64,000 nucleotides of DNA from Cupriavidus necator N-1 (GCF_000219215.1 NC_015727.1:1178001-1242000); one strand, 5' to 3'; counted from the stretch's first letter, positions 35,942 through 45,828 are shown. Numbers and translations: made by a program. The notes: a model not told the origin generated them from the letters alone.

Positions 35942-36772
35942 ATGAAAGAGAAGATCGCCCTGTTTGGCGCCGGCGGCAAGATGGGTGTGCGCCTGGCCAA
36001 AAACCTGCTCAAGTCGGACTATCGCGTCAGCCACGTTGAGGTGAGCGAGGTCGGCAAGAAGCGCCTGAAGGACGAACTCGGCCTCGAATGCGTGAGCACC
36101 GAAGCCGCCCTGGACAATGTCGATGTGGTGATCCTGGCCGTGCCCGATACCATCATCGGCAAGATCGCTGCCCAGATTGCCCCTCAGCTGAGGCCCGGCA
36201 CCATGGTCATGACGCTCGATGCGGCCGCACCGTTCGCGGGTCACTTGCCCGACCGGCCGGATCTGACCTACTTTGTCGCTCACCCGTGCCACCCGTTGAT
36301 CTTCAACGACGAGACCGACCCCGAGGCGCGCCGCGATTATTTCGGCGGCGGCGCCGCCAAGCAGTCGATCACCAGCGCGCTGATGCAGGGCCCCGAGGAA
36401 GCATTCGACCTGGGCGAAGCCGTGGCGAAGGTGATCTATGCCCCGATTCTCCGTTCCTATCGCCTGACCGTCGACCAGATGGCCCTGCTGGAGCCGGGCC
36501 TGTCGGAGACGATCTGCGCCACCCTGCTCCAAGTGATGCGCGAAGCGATGGACGAAACCGTTCGCCGCGGCGTGCCGAAGGAAGCGGCGCGCGACTTCCT
36601 GCTCGGTCACATGAACATCCTCGGCGCGGTGATCTTCAACGAAATTCCAGGCGCCTTCTCCGATGCCTGCAACAAGGCTATCGAGTTCGGCAAGCCGCGG
36701 CTGATGCGCGACGACTGGATCAAGGTCTTCGACCGCGAAGAGATTGCCGAGAGCATCCGCCGCATCACCTGA
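35942..36772 (+). CDS. apnO: D-apionate oxidoisomerase-like NAD-dependent dehydrogenase
   Basis: 276 residues from the ATG at 35942 with GGAG ahead. The N-terminal Rossmann motif is LFGAGGKMG (8-16), followed by an all-helical C-terminal domain like 6-phosphogluconate/3-hydroxyisobutyrate dehydrogenases (YFVAHPCHPLIFNDETD, GHMNILGAVIFNEIPGAFSD). Genes of this type next to a RuBisCO-like protein and a DUF1537 kinase match the D-apionate pathway, where ApnO converts D-apionate to 3-oxo-isoapionate. The assignment rests mostly on context; another sugar-acid dehydrogenase is possible. Confidence 0.75.
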   Translation: MKEKIALFGAGGKMGVRLAKNLLKSDYRVSHVEVSEVGKKRLKDELGLECVSTEAALDNVDVVILAVPDTIIGKIAAQIAPQLRPGTMVMTLDAAAPFAGHLPDRPDLTYFVAHPCHPLIFNDETDPEARRDYFGGGAAKQSITSALMQGPEEAFDLGEAVAKVIYAPILRSYRLTVDQMALLEPGLSETICATLLQVMREAMDETVRRGVPKEAARDFLLGHMNILGAVIFNEIPGAFSDACNKAIEFGKPRLMRDDWIKVFDREEIAESIRRIT

Positions 36773-36843
36773 CCCCACAGCCAACCGAGGCGAGCCATGC
36801 TGCCGGGCCGACCGGCGGCAGGAACCCAGAGCAGGAGCAAAGA

Positions 36844-38088
36844 GTGAGCGAACGAATCTACGCCAGCTACTGGCTGGAAACCGGCGACGACCCCCGGCGC
36901 GCGGCCGAGGTCATCGCCGGCGAACAGTCGAGCGGCACCTTTATCGCATTGCCGAATGAGACGCCCGAACTCAAGCAGCGCTCGGGAGCGCGCGTCGAGC
37001 GCCTCGAAGTGCTGGAGACCGTCGACAAGCCGAGCTTGCCTGGCGGGATGCCATCTGATGTCTATCGCCGCTGCGCGCTACAGATCTCGTGGCCACTCGA
37101 GAATCTCGGCCCGTCGCTGCCGAACCTGGTGTCCACCATCGCGGGCAATCTCTTCGAACTCCGGCAGGTCAGCGGGCTGCGCATCACGGACCTGCAACTG
37201 CCGGCTTCATTTGCCCGCGCGTACCAGGGACCGGCTTTCGGCATCGACGGCACACGGAAGCTGGCCGATGTCACAACCGGTCCGCTGATCGGCACCATCA
37301 TCAAGCCGAGTGTCGGGCTCTCCGTCGAGCAGACGGCGCAGCAAGTCCGGGAACTGGTGGCCGGTGGCATCGACTTCATCAAGGACGACGAACTGCAGGC
37401 CGACGGCAGCTTCTGCCCCTTTGACGAGCGGGTGAGCGCGGTGATGCGCGTGGTCAACGAGGCAGCGCAGCGCAGCGGCCGCAAGGCGATGGTCGCGTTC
37501 AACCTGACTGGTGACCTGGACCAGATGAAGCGCCGGCACGACCATGTGCTGGCACAGGGCGGGACTTGTGTCATGGTCTGCCTCAACTCGGTCGGCATCG
37601 TCGGGTTGCAGGAACTGCGCCGGCACAGTCAACTGCCCATCCATGCCCATCGCGCGGGTTGGGGGTACCTGTCGCGCAGTCCCGCCCTCGGCTGGGACTA
37701 TGCACCCTGGCAGAAGATCTGGCGGCTTGCCGGCGCCGATCATCTTCACGTGAACGGCTTGCGCAACAAATTCAGCGAAGCGGACGAAAGCGTCATTGCC
37801 GCGGCAAAAGCGGTGCTCGCGCCAGTCATGCCCGAGGCCGCCATGCCGGCCATGCCAGTCTTCAGTTCGGGACAGACCGGCCTGCAGGCCGAGGACACTT
37901 ATCGGGCCCTGGGGACGACAGACCTGATCCACACCGCGGGCGGCGGCATCTTCGGCCATCCGGCCGGCGTTTCCGCAGGGGTGGAAGCCTTGCGCGAAGC
38001 GTGGGTCGCGGCAGTCAACCATATTCCGCTGGCGCGGCATGCGGCCACCAGCAGCGCGTTGCGCCAGGCTATGGAGTTCTGGCGATGA
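36844..38088 (+). CDS. RuBisCO-like protein (3-oxo-isoapionate-4-phosphate decarboxylase or transcarboxylase/hydrolase type)
   Basis: 414 residues from a GTG with AGGAG 6 bases before. RuBisCO large-chain fold. The carbamylated Lys180 and metal ligands Asp182/Glu183 are kept in FIKDDE. Lys154 in IIKPSVG is kept, but the second Lys of the RuBisCO IKPKLG motif is Ser, so CO2 fixation is not expected. IHAHRAGWG and VFSSGQTG line the phosphate site. It is flanked by ApnO-like and DUF1537 kinase genes, pointing to the 3-oxo-isoapionate-4-phosphate step. Which of the two known RLP reactions it performs (OiaX or OiaT) cannot be read from motifs. Confidence 0.88.
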   Translation: MSERIYASYWLETGDDPRRAAEVIAGEQSSGTFIALPNETPELKQRSGARVERLEVLETVDKPSLPGGMPSDVYRRCALQISWPLENLGPSLPNLVSTIAGNLFELRQVSGLRITDLQLPASFARAYQGPAFGIDGTRKLADVTTGPLIGTIIKPSVGLSVEQTAQQVRELVAGGIDFIKDDELQADGSFCPFDERVSAVMRVVNEAAQRSGRKAMVAFNLTGDLDQMKRRHDHVLAQGGTCVMVCLNSVGIVGLQELRRHSQLPIHAHRAGWGYLSRSPALGWDYAPWQKIWRLAGADHLHVNGLRNKFSEADESVIAAAKAVLAPVMPEAAMPAMPVFSSGQTGLQAEDTYRALGTTDLIHTAGGGIFGHPAGVSAGVEALREAWVAAVNHIPLARHAATSSALRQAMEFWR

Positions 38089-39479
38089 GCGCATCCTCGA
38101 CCGCTGGCCTGCCTGCGGGCTTGCTGCTGACCTACTATGGGGACGACTTCACCGGCTCCACCGATGCCATGGAAGTCATGGCGGCGGCCGGCATTCCCAC
38201 CGTGCTATGCCTGGAGCCGCCCACCGCTGAACTGCTCAAGCGCTTCCCTGAGGCACGCTGCGTCGGCCTTGCGGGTTCCGCCCGCGGCCGTAGCCCCGAG
38301 TGGATGGAAACTGAATTGCCGAAGGCATTCGCCAGCCTGAAGCAGCTTGGCGCGCCGGTCCTGCAGTACAAGATCTGCTCGACCTTCGACTCCTCGCCCG
38401 CCATCGGTTCGATCGGAAAGGCCATCGACCTGGGCGTGCAGACAGTCGGCGGTCGATGGGTACCGATGGTGGTTGGCGCGCCGCGGTTGAAGCGCTACCA
38501 GTTGTTCGGCAATCTGTTTGCCGCCATCGGCGGTGAAGGCTTTCGGCTTGATCGCCACCCGACCATGTCGCGTCACCCGGTGACGCCGATGGCGGAGGCC
38601 GACTTGCGCGTGCACCTGCGCGAGCAGTCGGCGCGCCCCATCACGTTGGTCGACATGGTGCGGCTGCAAGCGGGAATGGGAGCCGGGCACGTCGCTGCCC
38701 ACGCCGCTGACAACAACAAGGAGGCGCCGGTCGTGCTGATCGACGTGCTGGACGACGCGACCCTGCTCGCAGCCGGCCAACTGGTCTGGGAAGGCAAAGG
38801 CAGCGGTGTGTTCACGGCCTCGTCGTCCGGCTTGCAGTACGCGCTCACGGCATACTGGCGCCAGCGCGGCTGGATTTCGCCGCAGGCTGGCCTGCCCCCC
38901 GCCGCGCCCGCATCGGTCATCGCAGTGGTGAGCGGAAGCTGCTCTCCGGTGACGGCCGCACAGATCGAGTGGGCTGCCCGCAATGGCTTTACCACCGAAC
39001 GCGTGGACCTCTGGAAGATCCTGCACACCGAGACGGCGCAAGCAGAAATCGAACGTGTGGTCGAGTTGGCCTGCAGCAGCATCCGGCAGGGAATCAGCCC
39101 AGTCGTCTACACCGCCATGGGGCCGGACGATTCGGCCGTCATCGGCTTCGACACGCTCGCACGCGACGCCGGCCGGACCCGGGCCGATGCCGCGCGGTTG
39201 GTGGGTACCACGCTGGCGGAGGTCATGAAACGCCTGCTTGATCGCACCGGACTCAGGCGAGTCGTTGTGGCAGGCGGCGACAGTTCCGGGGAGGTGGTCA
39301 GCATGCTCGGCATCGCGGCGCTGGCAGTGGAAGCCGCCATGGCACCGGGCGCCCCCCTTTGCCGCGCTTACTCGCGTTTGCCGCAGCGGGACAGCATGGA
39401 GATTATCCTCAAGGGCGGACAAATTGGCGACGATTCGTTCTTTGGGAAGGCATTGGCCGGCGGCGCATTCAACGGCTGA
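38085..39479 (+). CDS. oiaK: DUF1537-family four-carbon/branched sugar-acid kinase (3-oxo-isoapionate kinase-like)
   Basis: 464 residues. The start ATG overlaps the RLP stop (ATGA), giving translational coupling. The N-terminal domain carries YYGDDFTGSTDAMEVM, the acidic substrate site of DUF1537 kinases. The C-terminal nucleotide-binding domain has GPDDSAVIGFDTLA and VVVAGGDSSGEVVSMLGI. The family phosphorylates threonate, erythronate, 3-oxo-tetronates or 3-oxo-isoapionate. The ApnO-like and RLP partners favour the last, by context rather than by residues. Confidence 0.82.
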   Translation: MSASSTAGLPAGLLLTYYGDDFTGSTDAMEVMAAAGIPTVLCLEPPTAELLKRFPEARCVGLAGSARGRSPEWMETELPKAFASLKQLGAPVLQYKICSTFDSSPAIGSIGKAIDLGVQTVGGRWVPMVVGAPRLKRYQLFGNLFAAIGGEGFRLDRHPTMSRHPVTPMAEADLRVHLREQSARPITLVDMVRLQAGMGAGHVAAHAADNNKEAPVVLIDVLDDATLLAAGQLVWEGKGSGVFTASSSGLQYALTAYWRQRGWISPQAGLPPAAPASVIAVVSGSCSPVTAAQIEWAARNGFTTERVDLWKILHTETAQAEIERVVELACSSIRQGISPVVYTAMGPDDSAVIGFDTLARDAGRTRADAARLVGTTLAEVMKRLLDRTGLRRVVVAGGDSSGEVVSMLGIAALAVEAAMAPGAPLCRAYSRLPQRDSMEIILKGGQIGDDSFFGKALAGGAFNG

Positions 39480-39495
39480 CGGCGGCCGCATCGCG

Positions 39496-39860
39496 CTATC
39501 GTCTTTCCAGCTGCGCCAGTGCATTCAGCAGGCGCGCACGCGCGGAGGCTGCAGGCGCACGGAGGGCATCACGATGATGATGGGCATGGCCGGCGGCCGG
39601 TGTCCGGGCAGCAGCTCAACCAGCGTGCCGCCTGCCAGTTCTTCACCGACCATCTTGTCCGGGACCTGGCAAATGCCCAAGCCGAGCACCGCGGCGGCGA
39701 CCATGCCCTCCCCGTCATTGACCTGCAGGCGCTGGCACGGCGCGATTTCCGTCATGCGGTGCGCGTCCATCAGGTGCCAGGGACGCTGGCGTCCAGAACT
39801 GGGCAGGCAAAAGACGATGGGTGCATATGCGGGATCGTAGGTAAATAGGAGAGTAGCCGC
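39496..39860 (-). pseudogene. LysR-family effector-domain remnant
   Basis: Minus-strand fragments read YDPAYAPIVFCLPSSGRQRP, WHLMDAHRMTEIAP, RLQVNDGEGMVAAAVLGLGI, CQVPDKMVGEELAGGTLVEL and PPAMPIIIVMPSVRLQPPRV. This is the C-terminal lobe of a LysR regulator. The helix-turn-helix half is gone. A frame change near 39530 separates it from its natural end (LLNALAQLERR, stop at 39496). Confidence 0.75.
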
Positions 39861-40196
39861 GCGGAATTGAACAGCGTGAATGCCAAGTCAGCAGACTCAG
39901 GTACACGCCGTCGGCAGGTCGCACTGGTCAGGGAGATCGGCCTGCGTCGGCAGTACTTGGAACTCGGCTTCTCGCCGCTCGCGGGCCGCGTCTTGGAGGT
40001 GCCGCTCTTCACAAGCGGCCCGTGTACGTTCGAAGGTGCTTCGCCGCCTGGACATCGGCGAGGCCACCTTGAGTGGCATCGCCGAATGACTGAAGTCGCG
40101 CGATCTCATTGCGGTGTCGCACGATCAGCCCGACCGCATCTAGTCGTCCCATTGACCATTACCGGTCGATTCTGTTGCAAGGACATTCTCCGAAAG

Positions 40197-41168
40197 TCAA
40201 AGCTGGCGAGTCATCTCCGCATGGGTTGCCCTTACAGTTGCCTTCGACTGCGCCCTGCGTTGAAGATGTGAGATAAATCTTTCCGCCACGTCCGAAAGTG
40301 GCTCATCTTTGCGGGTCAGCACGCCGAATGCTTTCAAGTCCAGCCCGATGACGATCGGCAGCGTTGCCAGCAAACTCGCCCTGACGTGATCCCGCACGAC
40401 CGATTCCGGCAACATCGCGACGGCGTCACCGGACTGTAAGAGTTGCAAGGTGGCAAAAATCGAAGAGCACTCGATCACGTCTTCCGGAGTGGACACGTGC
40501 GCCTGCGCGAATTGCTCTTCCAACATCAAGCGGGCCGGGCTGGTTAGTGTCTGTAGCACCCATGGCCAGCGCACCAGTTCGTCCCAATTCAGTTGCTCAC
40601 ACCGCGCGAGCGGATGCCCATTGCGAACGACGATGCGTAGCGGTTCGTCCGACAGCGCCGAGAAGTCGAACTTGTTGTGGTCCAGTGGCCCGGTGAATCG
40701 GCCCACGGCGAGTTCGATCTCGTGCCGCTCCAGTAGAGCGCCAATCTGGTCACTGGTCTCACCAAGGATTCGCACATTCAGGCGGGGCCGTTCGCGCTTG
40801 ATATCCGCCACCGCTGCGGCGACGAGATCCGGGGCCGCCCCCATGATCGCACCGAGAACGAGATGGCCATGGCCACCCCGCCGCTTGGTTTCGAGATCCT
40901 CAAGAAAGCGGGCCAGGCTAGCCTGCGTTTGCCGCGCGTATGTCACCACCTCCTGCCCCAGCGGCGTCGCCCGCATGCCGCGCGCGTGACGCTCAAAAAT
41001 GGGGAAGCCAAAGGCTTGCTCGATATCCGCCAGCATCTTTGTGGCTGAGGGCTGGGTCACATTGATGAGCGCCGCAGCCTGATTCAACGTCGGTGTGTCG
41101 CTTAATGCACTCAGCAGAGCCCAGTGCTTGAGTTTGAGACGGTTCACCAAGCGGGGCGTCAGCGACAT
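40197..41168 (-). CDS. LysR-family regulator of the L-rhamnonate cluster
   Basis: 323 residues. The N-terminal winged helix at 10-75 (TPTLNQAAALINVTQPSATK, MLADIEQAFGFPIFERHARG) resembles the GbpR/CbbR-like subgroup often tied to sugar metabolism, and the periplasmic-binding-like effector domain spans about 95-300. It is divergent from the FAH-family hydrolase gene with a perfect LysR-type palindrome between them, which supports control of that operon and of itself. The effector is probably L-rhamnonate or a pathway intermediate (inference). Confidence 0.93.
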   Translation of the reverse strand: MSLTPRLVNRLKLKHWALLSALSDTPTLNQAAALINVTQPSATKMLADIEQAFGFPIFERHARGMRATPLGQEVVTYARQTQASLARFLEDLETKRRGGHGHLVLGAIMGAAPDLVAAAVADIKRERPRLNVRILGETSDQIGALLERHEIELAVGRFTGPLDHNKFDFSALSDEPLRIVVRNGHPLARCEQLNWDELVRWPWVLQTLTSPARLMLEEQFAQAHVSTPEDVIECSSIFATLQLLQSGDAVAMLPESVVRDHVRASLLATLPIVIGLDLKAFGVLTRKDEPLSDVAERFISHLQRRAQSKATVRATHAEMTRQL

Positions 41169-41183
41169 TTACAGTCTCCTTCA

Positions 41184-41200
41184 TATTCCGAAACGGAATA
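41184..41200. promoter_or_regulatory. LysR box in the divergent rhamnonate promoter
   Basis: TATTCCG-AAA-CGGAATA has perfect 7-bp arms and contains the T-N11-A core. It lies 15 bases from the LysR start and 83 from the hydrolase start. Confidence 0.7.
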
Positions 41201-41283
41201 GCTTCTTCGTATCTTTCGATTGGAATGATATAGCGGGCCCGCATACAGTTCAACGCATTCCACACCGACAGACAGGAGACACA

Positions 41284-42147
41284 ATGAAGCTGATCCGCTA
41301 TGGCGCGGCAGGCCAGGAACGGCCAGGTATGGTCGATGCACAGGGCCGCATCCGCGATCTTTCTGCCCACATTCCCGATGTCACGGGCGACACGATTTCC
41401 CCGCAATCGGTGGCACGCTTGGCCGCCATAGATCCGGCGACTCTGCCGCTGGTAGAGGGCTCACCCCGCGTTGGTCCCTGCGTTGGCGCGGTGGGCAAGA
41501 TGGTTTGCGTCGGCCTGAACTATTCCGACCATGCGGCGGAATCGAATATGGCGATACCGACCGAACCGGTGCTGTTCATGAAAGCCACCAGCGCAATCGT
41601 GGGCCCCAATGACGACGTCGAAATCCCACCCCGCGCTGAAAAGGTCGACTGGGAAGTGGAACTCGGAGTGGTGATCGGAAAGACCGCGCGATACGTGTCG
41701 AAGGCCGATGCGCTGGACCACGTGGCCGGCTATTGCATCGTCAACGATGTTTCGGAGCGTGCCTACCAACTCGAACGCGGCGGCCAGTGGGACAAGGGCA
41801 AGAGCTGCGACACATTCGGCCCGCTGGGCCCCTGGCTGGTGACCAGGGACGAAGTGCCCGACGCGCAGGCGCTCGCACTCTGGCTAGAAGTAGACGGCAA
41901 GTCCTACCAGAATGGAAACACGAGCACAATGATCTTCGACGTGCCGACGCTGGTGTCCTATATCAGCCAGTTCATGAGCCTGCAGCCGGGCGACGTGATT
42001 TCCACCGGCACGCCGCCGGGCGTGGGCTTCGGCCAGAAGCCCGTTCCAGTCTACCTCGGCGCGGGCCAGGTCATGCGGCTCGGCATCACTGGGCTCGGTG
42101 AGCAGCGCCAGCGCACTGTCCCTGCCAATGTAGAGGGCGCACAATGA
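41284..42147 (+). CDS. Fumarylacetoacetate hydrolase-family protein (2,4-diketo-3-deoxy-L-rhamnonate/fuconate hydrolase-like)
   Basis: 287 residues from the ATG with AGGAGA ahead; the longer frame from 41095 runs back into the LysR gene and is not real. Metal ligands by FAH pattern are Glu124 and Glu126 in VDWEVELG and Asp155 in IVNDVSER. GLNYSDHAAE and STGTPPGVGFG are typical of the diketo-acid hydrolase and ureidoglycolate-lyase-like branch. With an SDR and an L-rhamnonate dehydratase in the same operon it fits the last step: cleavage of 2,4-diketo-3-deoxy-L-rhamnonate to pyruvate and L-lactate. Confidence 0.87.
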   Translation: MKLIRYGAAGQERPGMVDAQGRIRDLSAHIPDVTGDTISPQSVARLAAIDPATLPLVEGSPRVGPCVGAVGKMVCVGLNYSDHAAESNMAIPTEPVLFMKATSAIVGPNDDVEIPPRAEKVDWEVELGVVIGKTARYVSKADALDHVAGYCIVNDVSERAYQLERGGQWDKGKSCDTFGPLGPWLVTRDEVPDAQALALWLEVDGKSYQNGNTSTMIFDVPTLVSYISQFMSLQPGDVISTGTPPGVGFGQKPVPVYLGAGQVMRLGITGLGEQRQRTVPANVEGAQ

Positions 42148-42896
42148 ATCAGCTTGACATGAAAGGCCGCGTGGCCATCGTCACTGGCGGCGCTCAGGGC
42201 ATCGGTTACGCCGTGGCGGAACGCATGCTTAGGTCGGGCGCCGAGGTGGCACTGTGGGATATCAACGAAGTCCAACTCACCACGGCTCGTAACGCTCTGG
42301 CCCAATTCGGCAAGGTCACCACCGAAGTGGTTGAACTGACCGACGAAGCTTCCGTGGGTGCCGCCACGAAGGCGACTCTGGGCAAGCTCGGTCGCATCGA
42401 TGTCCTGGTCAACAGCGCTGGCATTACGGGCGGCAACGGCTCGACCTGGGAACTGGAACCAGAAGTGTGGCGCCGTGTGATCGAGGTGAACCTGATCGGC
42501 AGCTACCTGACGTGCCGCGCCGTCGCGCCTCAGATGATCAAACAGGCCTATGGGCGCATCGTCAACATCGCGTCTGTGGCCGGCAAGGAGGGAAACCCCA
42601 ACGCGTCACACTACAGCGCTTCCAAGGCTGGCCTGATCGGGTTGACCAAGTCGCTCGGCAAGGAATTGGCTAAGAGCGGTGTACTGGTTAACGCGGTTAC
42701 GCCTGCCGCTGCCAAGACGCCGATCTTCAATTCGATGAAAGCCGAGCATATCGAGTTCATGTTGTCCAAGATCCCCATGGGGCGCTTCCTTGAAGTAGAC
42801 GAGGCCGCCTCGATGATCACCTGGCTGACTACCGAAGACTGCGCCTTCAGCACTGGGGCGGTGTTTGACCTCTCTGGCGGACGCGCCACCTATTGA
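42144..42896 (+). CDS. SDR-family oxidoreductase (2-keto-3-deoxy-L-rhamnonate/fuconate dehydrogenase-like)
   Basis: 250 residues of a classical short-chain dehydrogenase: cofactor motif TGGAQGIG at 14-21, VNSAG at 89-93, catalytic Ser144, Tyr157 and Lys161 (YSASK). Asp39 in LWDIN suggests preference for NAD(H). The ATG overlaps the hydrolase stop (ATGA), so the two are coupled. In the diketo-hydrolase pathway an SDR oxidises 2-keto-3-deoxy-L-rhamnonate at C4 to feed the hydrolase, which matches this position. Confidence 0.88.
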   Translation: MNQLDMKGRVAIVTGGAQGIGYAVAERMLRSGAEVALWDINEVQLTTARNALAQFGKVTTEVVELTDEASVGAATKATLGKLGRIDVLVNSAGITGGNGSTWELEPEVWRRVIEVNLIGSYLTCRAVAPQMIKQAYGRIVNIASVAGKEGNPNASHYSASKAGLIGLTKSLGKELAKSGVLVNAVTPAAAKTPIFNSMKAEHIEFMLSKIPMGRFLEVDEAASMITWLTTEDCAFSTGAVFDLSGGRATY

Positions 42897-43001
42897 GCCT
42901 GGACGCAGGCCTGCATAAGACAGGTCGCGATTCCATGGACCAAACATTACAAAAAAGGGCGCGCAGGCCCGCAAGGCAGCCGCGCCCCGGAGACACACAT
43001 C

Positions 43002-44318
43002 ATGAATGCCCATCGTCCGGCCATTGAGTCGGTAACCGCCAAGGCGATCGTACGCCTGGTGCCTTTTCTACTGCTGATGTACGTGCTTGCCTTTCTCGAC
43101 CGCGCCAACGTCGGCTTCGCAAAGAAGGCTTTCCAGCTCGATACTGGCATCTCCGATTCAATGTTTGCACTCGGCGCCGGTGTGTTCTTTCTCGGCTACG
43201 CGTTACTCGAAGTGCCGAGCAATTTGATCATGCACCGCGTTGGCGCCCGCATCTGGATGTCGCGGATCATGGTGACGTGGGGAATGGTTTCCGCTGCACT
43301 GATGTTTGTCCACAGTGAAACCGCCTTTTATGCACTGCGCTTCCTACTGGGGGTAGCGGAGGCCGGATTCTTTCCCGGCGTCATCTACTATTTGACGAAG
43401 TGGTTCCCGGCGAGTGCACGCACCCGCGTGATGGGGATGTTCTACTTTGGCGCGCCCCTGGCATTCATCTTCGGCAGCCCGCTCTCTGGCATGCTGCTCG
43501 AACTCGATGGTTTGCTAGGCTTCAAAGGCTGGCAATGGCTTTTCATGGTCGAAGGGCTGCTCGCGAGCATTGTGGGCGTGTGGGCGTACTGGTATCTCGA
43601 CAATACCCCACGCGATGCGAAATGGCTGTCCCCCGCCGAGCGCGATGTCCTCGCTTTGGCCATCGATAGCGAAGAGCAAATCAAATCCTCGCACGGACCG
43701 AGCACAGTATTGCGCGCGTTGGGCAATGGTCGGGTGCTGTTCCTATCGCTCATCTACTTCCTGATTCAAGTCAGCGTGTACGGCGTGGTGTTCTACCTGC
43801 CAACGCAAGTGGCGGCGCTGCTGGGTAAGAAGGTCGGCTTCGAAGTCGGCCTGGTAACAGCGATCCCATGGGTCTGTGCGCTCGCGGCGGCTTACTTCCT
43901 TCCCCGAATGGCCGAGCGGCGCGGACACCATGAGCGCATCGCGCTCGCCACGCTGGCCGTGGCGGCCGCCGGCATCGCGCTCTCAGTCAATGCGGCATCT
44001 CCGATCGTCGCACTGATTGCCCTGTGCTTCGCGGCCGCCGGCTTCATCGGGGTGCAGCCGCTGTTCTGGACCTTCCCGACAAACTACCTCGGGGGAGCCG
44101 CGGCTGCTGGCGGCATCGCTCTGATCAATTCGCTCGGCGCACTCGGCGGCTTTGTCGCGCCGAACGTCAAGACGTGGGCGGAGCATGCCTTTGCATCGCC
44201 GAGTGCCGGGCTCAATCTTCTCTCCGTCACCACTGCGATCGGCGCAGTGCTGTTCCTGAAACTCCGAAGCCCGAGGGCTGCCACTCCCGTGGCAAATCCT
44301 GGAACGCACTCGGCTTGA
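43002..44318 (+). CDS. MFS transporter, ACS family (probable L-rhamnonate importer)
   Basis: 438 residues with ACS motifs [57 protein letters not shown] and a final [15 protein letters not shown]. It is homologous to the transporter of the 34.5-39.5 kb operon and sits between the SDR and dehydratase genes. GGAGA precedes the ATG. Sugar-acid import is the family role; L-rhamnonate is inferred from the operon. Confidence 0.93.
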   Translation: MNAHRPAIESVTAKAIVRLVPFLLLMYVLAFLDRANVGFAKKAFQLDTGISDSMFALGAGVFFLGYALLEVPSNLIMHRVGARIWMSRIMVTWGMVSAALMFVHSETAFYALRFLLGVAEAGFFPGVIYYLTKWFPASARTRVMGMFYFGAPLAFIFGSPLSGMLLELDGLLGFKGWQWLFMVEGLLASIVGVWAYWYLDNTPRDAKWLSPAERDVLALAIDSEEQIKSSHGPSTVLRALGNGRVLFLSLIYFLIQVSVYGVVFYLPTQVAALLGKKVGFEVGLVTAIPWVCALAAAYFLPRMAERRGHHERIALATLAVAAAGIALSVNAASPIVALIALCFAAAGFIGVQPLFWTFPTNYLGGAAAAGGIALINSLGALGGFVAPNVKTWAEHAFASPSAGLNLLSVTTAIGAVLFLKLRSPRAATPVANPGTHSA

Positions 44319-44383
44319 ACCCGAGCGGTTCGCCCCCGAACACCTCTGACCAAACAAACTGAGCCTTTTGTAGGAGTTCCCAC

Positions 44384-45571
44384 ATGTCCATGCCTACCAT
44401 CAAGCACGTTCGCGCTTTCACGCTGCGCGGCGCTGGCGCTGACTATCACGACCAGGGTGATGGTCACTGGATTGACGATCACATCGCCACGCCAATGTCC
44501 AAGTATCCCGAGTTCCGGCAGAGCCGCCGGAGTTTTGGCCTCAACGTCCTTGGCACGCTGGTGGTCGAGATCGAGGCGAGCGATGGCACCGTGGGCTTTG
44601 CTGTCACGACCGGCGGCGAGCTCGGCTGCTGGATTGTCGAGAGGCATCTCGCCCGCTTCATCGAGGGCCAGAAGGTGACGGACATCGAGAAAATCTGGGA
44701 CCAGATGTTCAACTCGACGCTTTACTACGGACGAAAGGGTATCGTCCTCAACACCATCTCGGGCGTGGACCTGGCGCTGTGGGATCTGCTGGCCAAGATC
44801 CGCAAGGAGCCTGTCCACGCGCTGCTTGGGGGTCCGGTGCGTGATGAACTGCAGTTCTACATGACGGGCGCGCGGCCCGATTTCGCCAAGCAGCAGGGCT
44901 TCATCGGCGGCAAGCTGCCGTTACACCACGGCCCCGCGGAAGGCAAAGAAGGCCTGAGGAAGAACTTGGAACTGCTCGCTGACATGCGCGAAAAATGCGG
45001 CCCGGACTTCTGGCTGATGTACGACTGCTGGATGAGCCTGGATGTTGACTATGCTACGCGTCTCGCTCAGGCCGCGTACAACGAGTTTGGGATGAAATGG
45101 ATCGAGGAGGCCTTGCCGCCCGACGATTACTGGGGCTACGCCGAGCTACGTCGCAATGTACCGCGCGGCATGCTCGTGAGCACCGGTGAGCATGAGGCTA
45201 CGCGTTGGGGCTTTCGCATGCTACTGGAGATGGAATGCTGCGACATCCTGCAACCGGATGTCGGCTGGTGCGGCGGCATTACCGAGCTGATCAAAATCTC
45301 CGCATTGGCCGACGCGCGGGGCAAGCTGGTGGTCCCTCACGGCTCGTCGGTCTACAGCTATCACTTTGTCATCACGCGCCACAACAGCCCATTTGCTGAA
45401 TTCCTGAATATGTCGCCGGGCGCGGACGAGATCGTGCCGATGTTCCATCCGCAATTGCTTGACGAGCCAGTGCCAGTGAACGGACGAATGAAGGCCTCCG
45501 CGCTGGATGCGCCCGGGTTCGGTGTGCGCCTCAACCCCGAGCTGCCGTTGCACCGGCCATTCGAGCGCTGA
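44384..45571 (+). CDS. rhmD: L-rhamnonate dehydratase
   Basis: 395 residues, family length, enolase superfamily. It dehydrates L-rhamnonate to 2-keto-3-deoxy-L-rhamnonate. It has the strongly conserved RhamD stretch [20 protein letters not shown], then [20 protein letters not shown] and [15 protein letters not shown]. Metal ligands are in [17 protein letters not shown] and [11 protein letters not shown], and the catalytic His in [15 protein letters not shown] precedes the ATG. It is the last gene of the operon. No L-rhamnose dehydrogenase or lactonase is present, so the cluster handles the acid itself. Confidence 0.93.
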   Translation: MSMPTIKHVRAFTLRGAGADYHDQGDGHWIDDHIATPMSKYPEFRQSRRSFGLNVLGTLVVEIEASDGTVGFAVTTGGELGCWIVERHLARFIEGQKVTDIEKIWDQMFNSTLYYGRKGIVLNTISGVDLALWDLLAKIRKEPVHALLGGPVRDELQFYMTGARPDFAKQQGFIGGKLPLHHGPAEGKEGLRKNLELLADMREKCGPDFWLMYDCWMSLDVDYATRLAQAAYNEFGMKWIEEALPPDDYWGYAELRRNVPRGMLVSTGEHEATRWGFRMLLEMECCDILQPDVGWCGGITELIKISALADARGKLVVPHGSSVYSYHFVITRHNSPFAEFLNMSPGADEIVPMFHPQLLDEPVPVNGRMKASALDAPGFGVRLNPELPLHRPFER

Positions 45572-45828
45572 GGCTCATCCGAACAGGCGCATGGGACGCC
45601 AACCCGTGGGCGATTGCGCTCAGAAAAAAGCGCGAGGCGGCGCCGTCCTGGATAATAAGGCACCGTTATCGGACCTTATCGGCCCGCCGCCGCTTCCCTG
45701 CGGCCTCAGCGAGCAGCCCCTAACCATTGTTGACCCTCGGGGCAGCCCAACGGCAGTAGCTGGCAACTTCGGTCACTGGCAGTGTACTGATTGGACGACG
45801 AGTTGGCCGGGACGCAGACGTCCGTCAG

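Noticed and set aside
34454..36784. A 776-codon open frame on the minus strand
   Set aside because: It lies opposite the MFS and apnO-like genes, which have clear family matches and ribosome-binding sites. Its His/Gln/Gly/Ala-rich composition is typical of an antisense shadow in high-GC DNA.
39870..40110. MarR-like winged-helix remnant on the plus strand
   Set aside because: LRRLDIGEATLSGIAE, then KSRDLIAVSHDQPDRI looks vaguely like a MarR wing, but a stop interrupts it and the match is too short to support.
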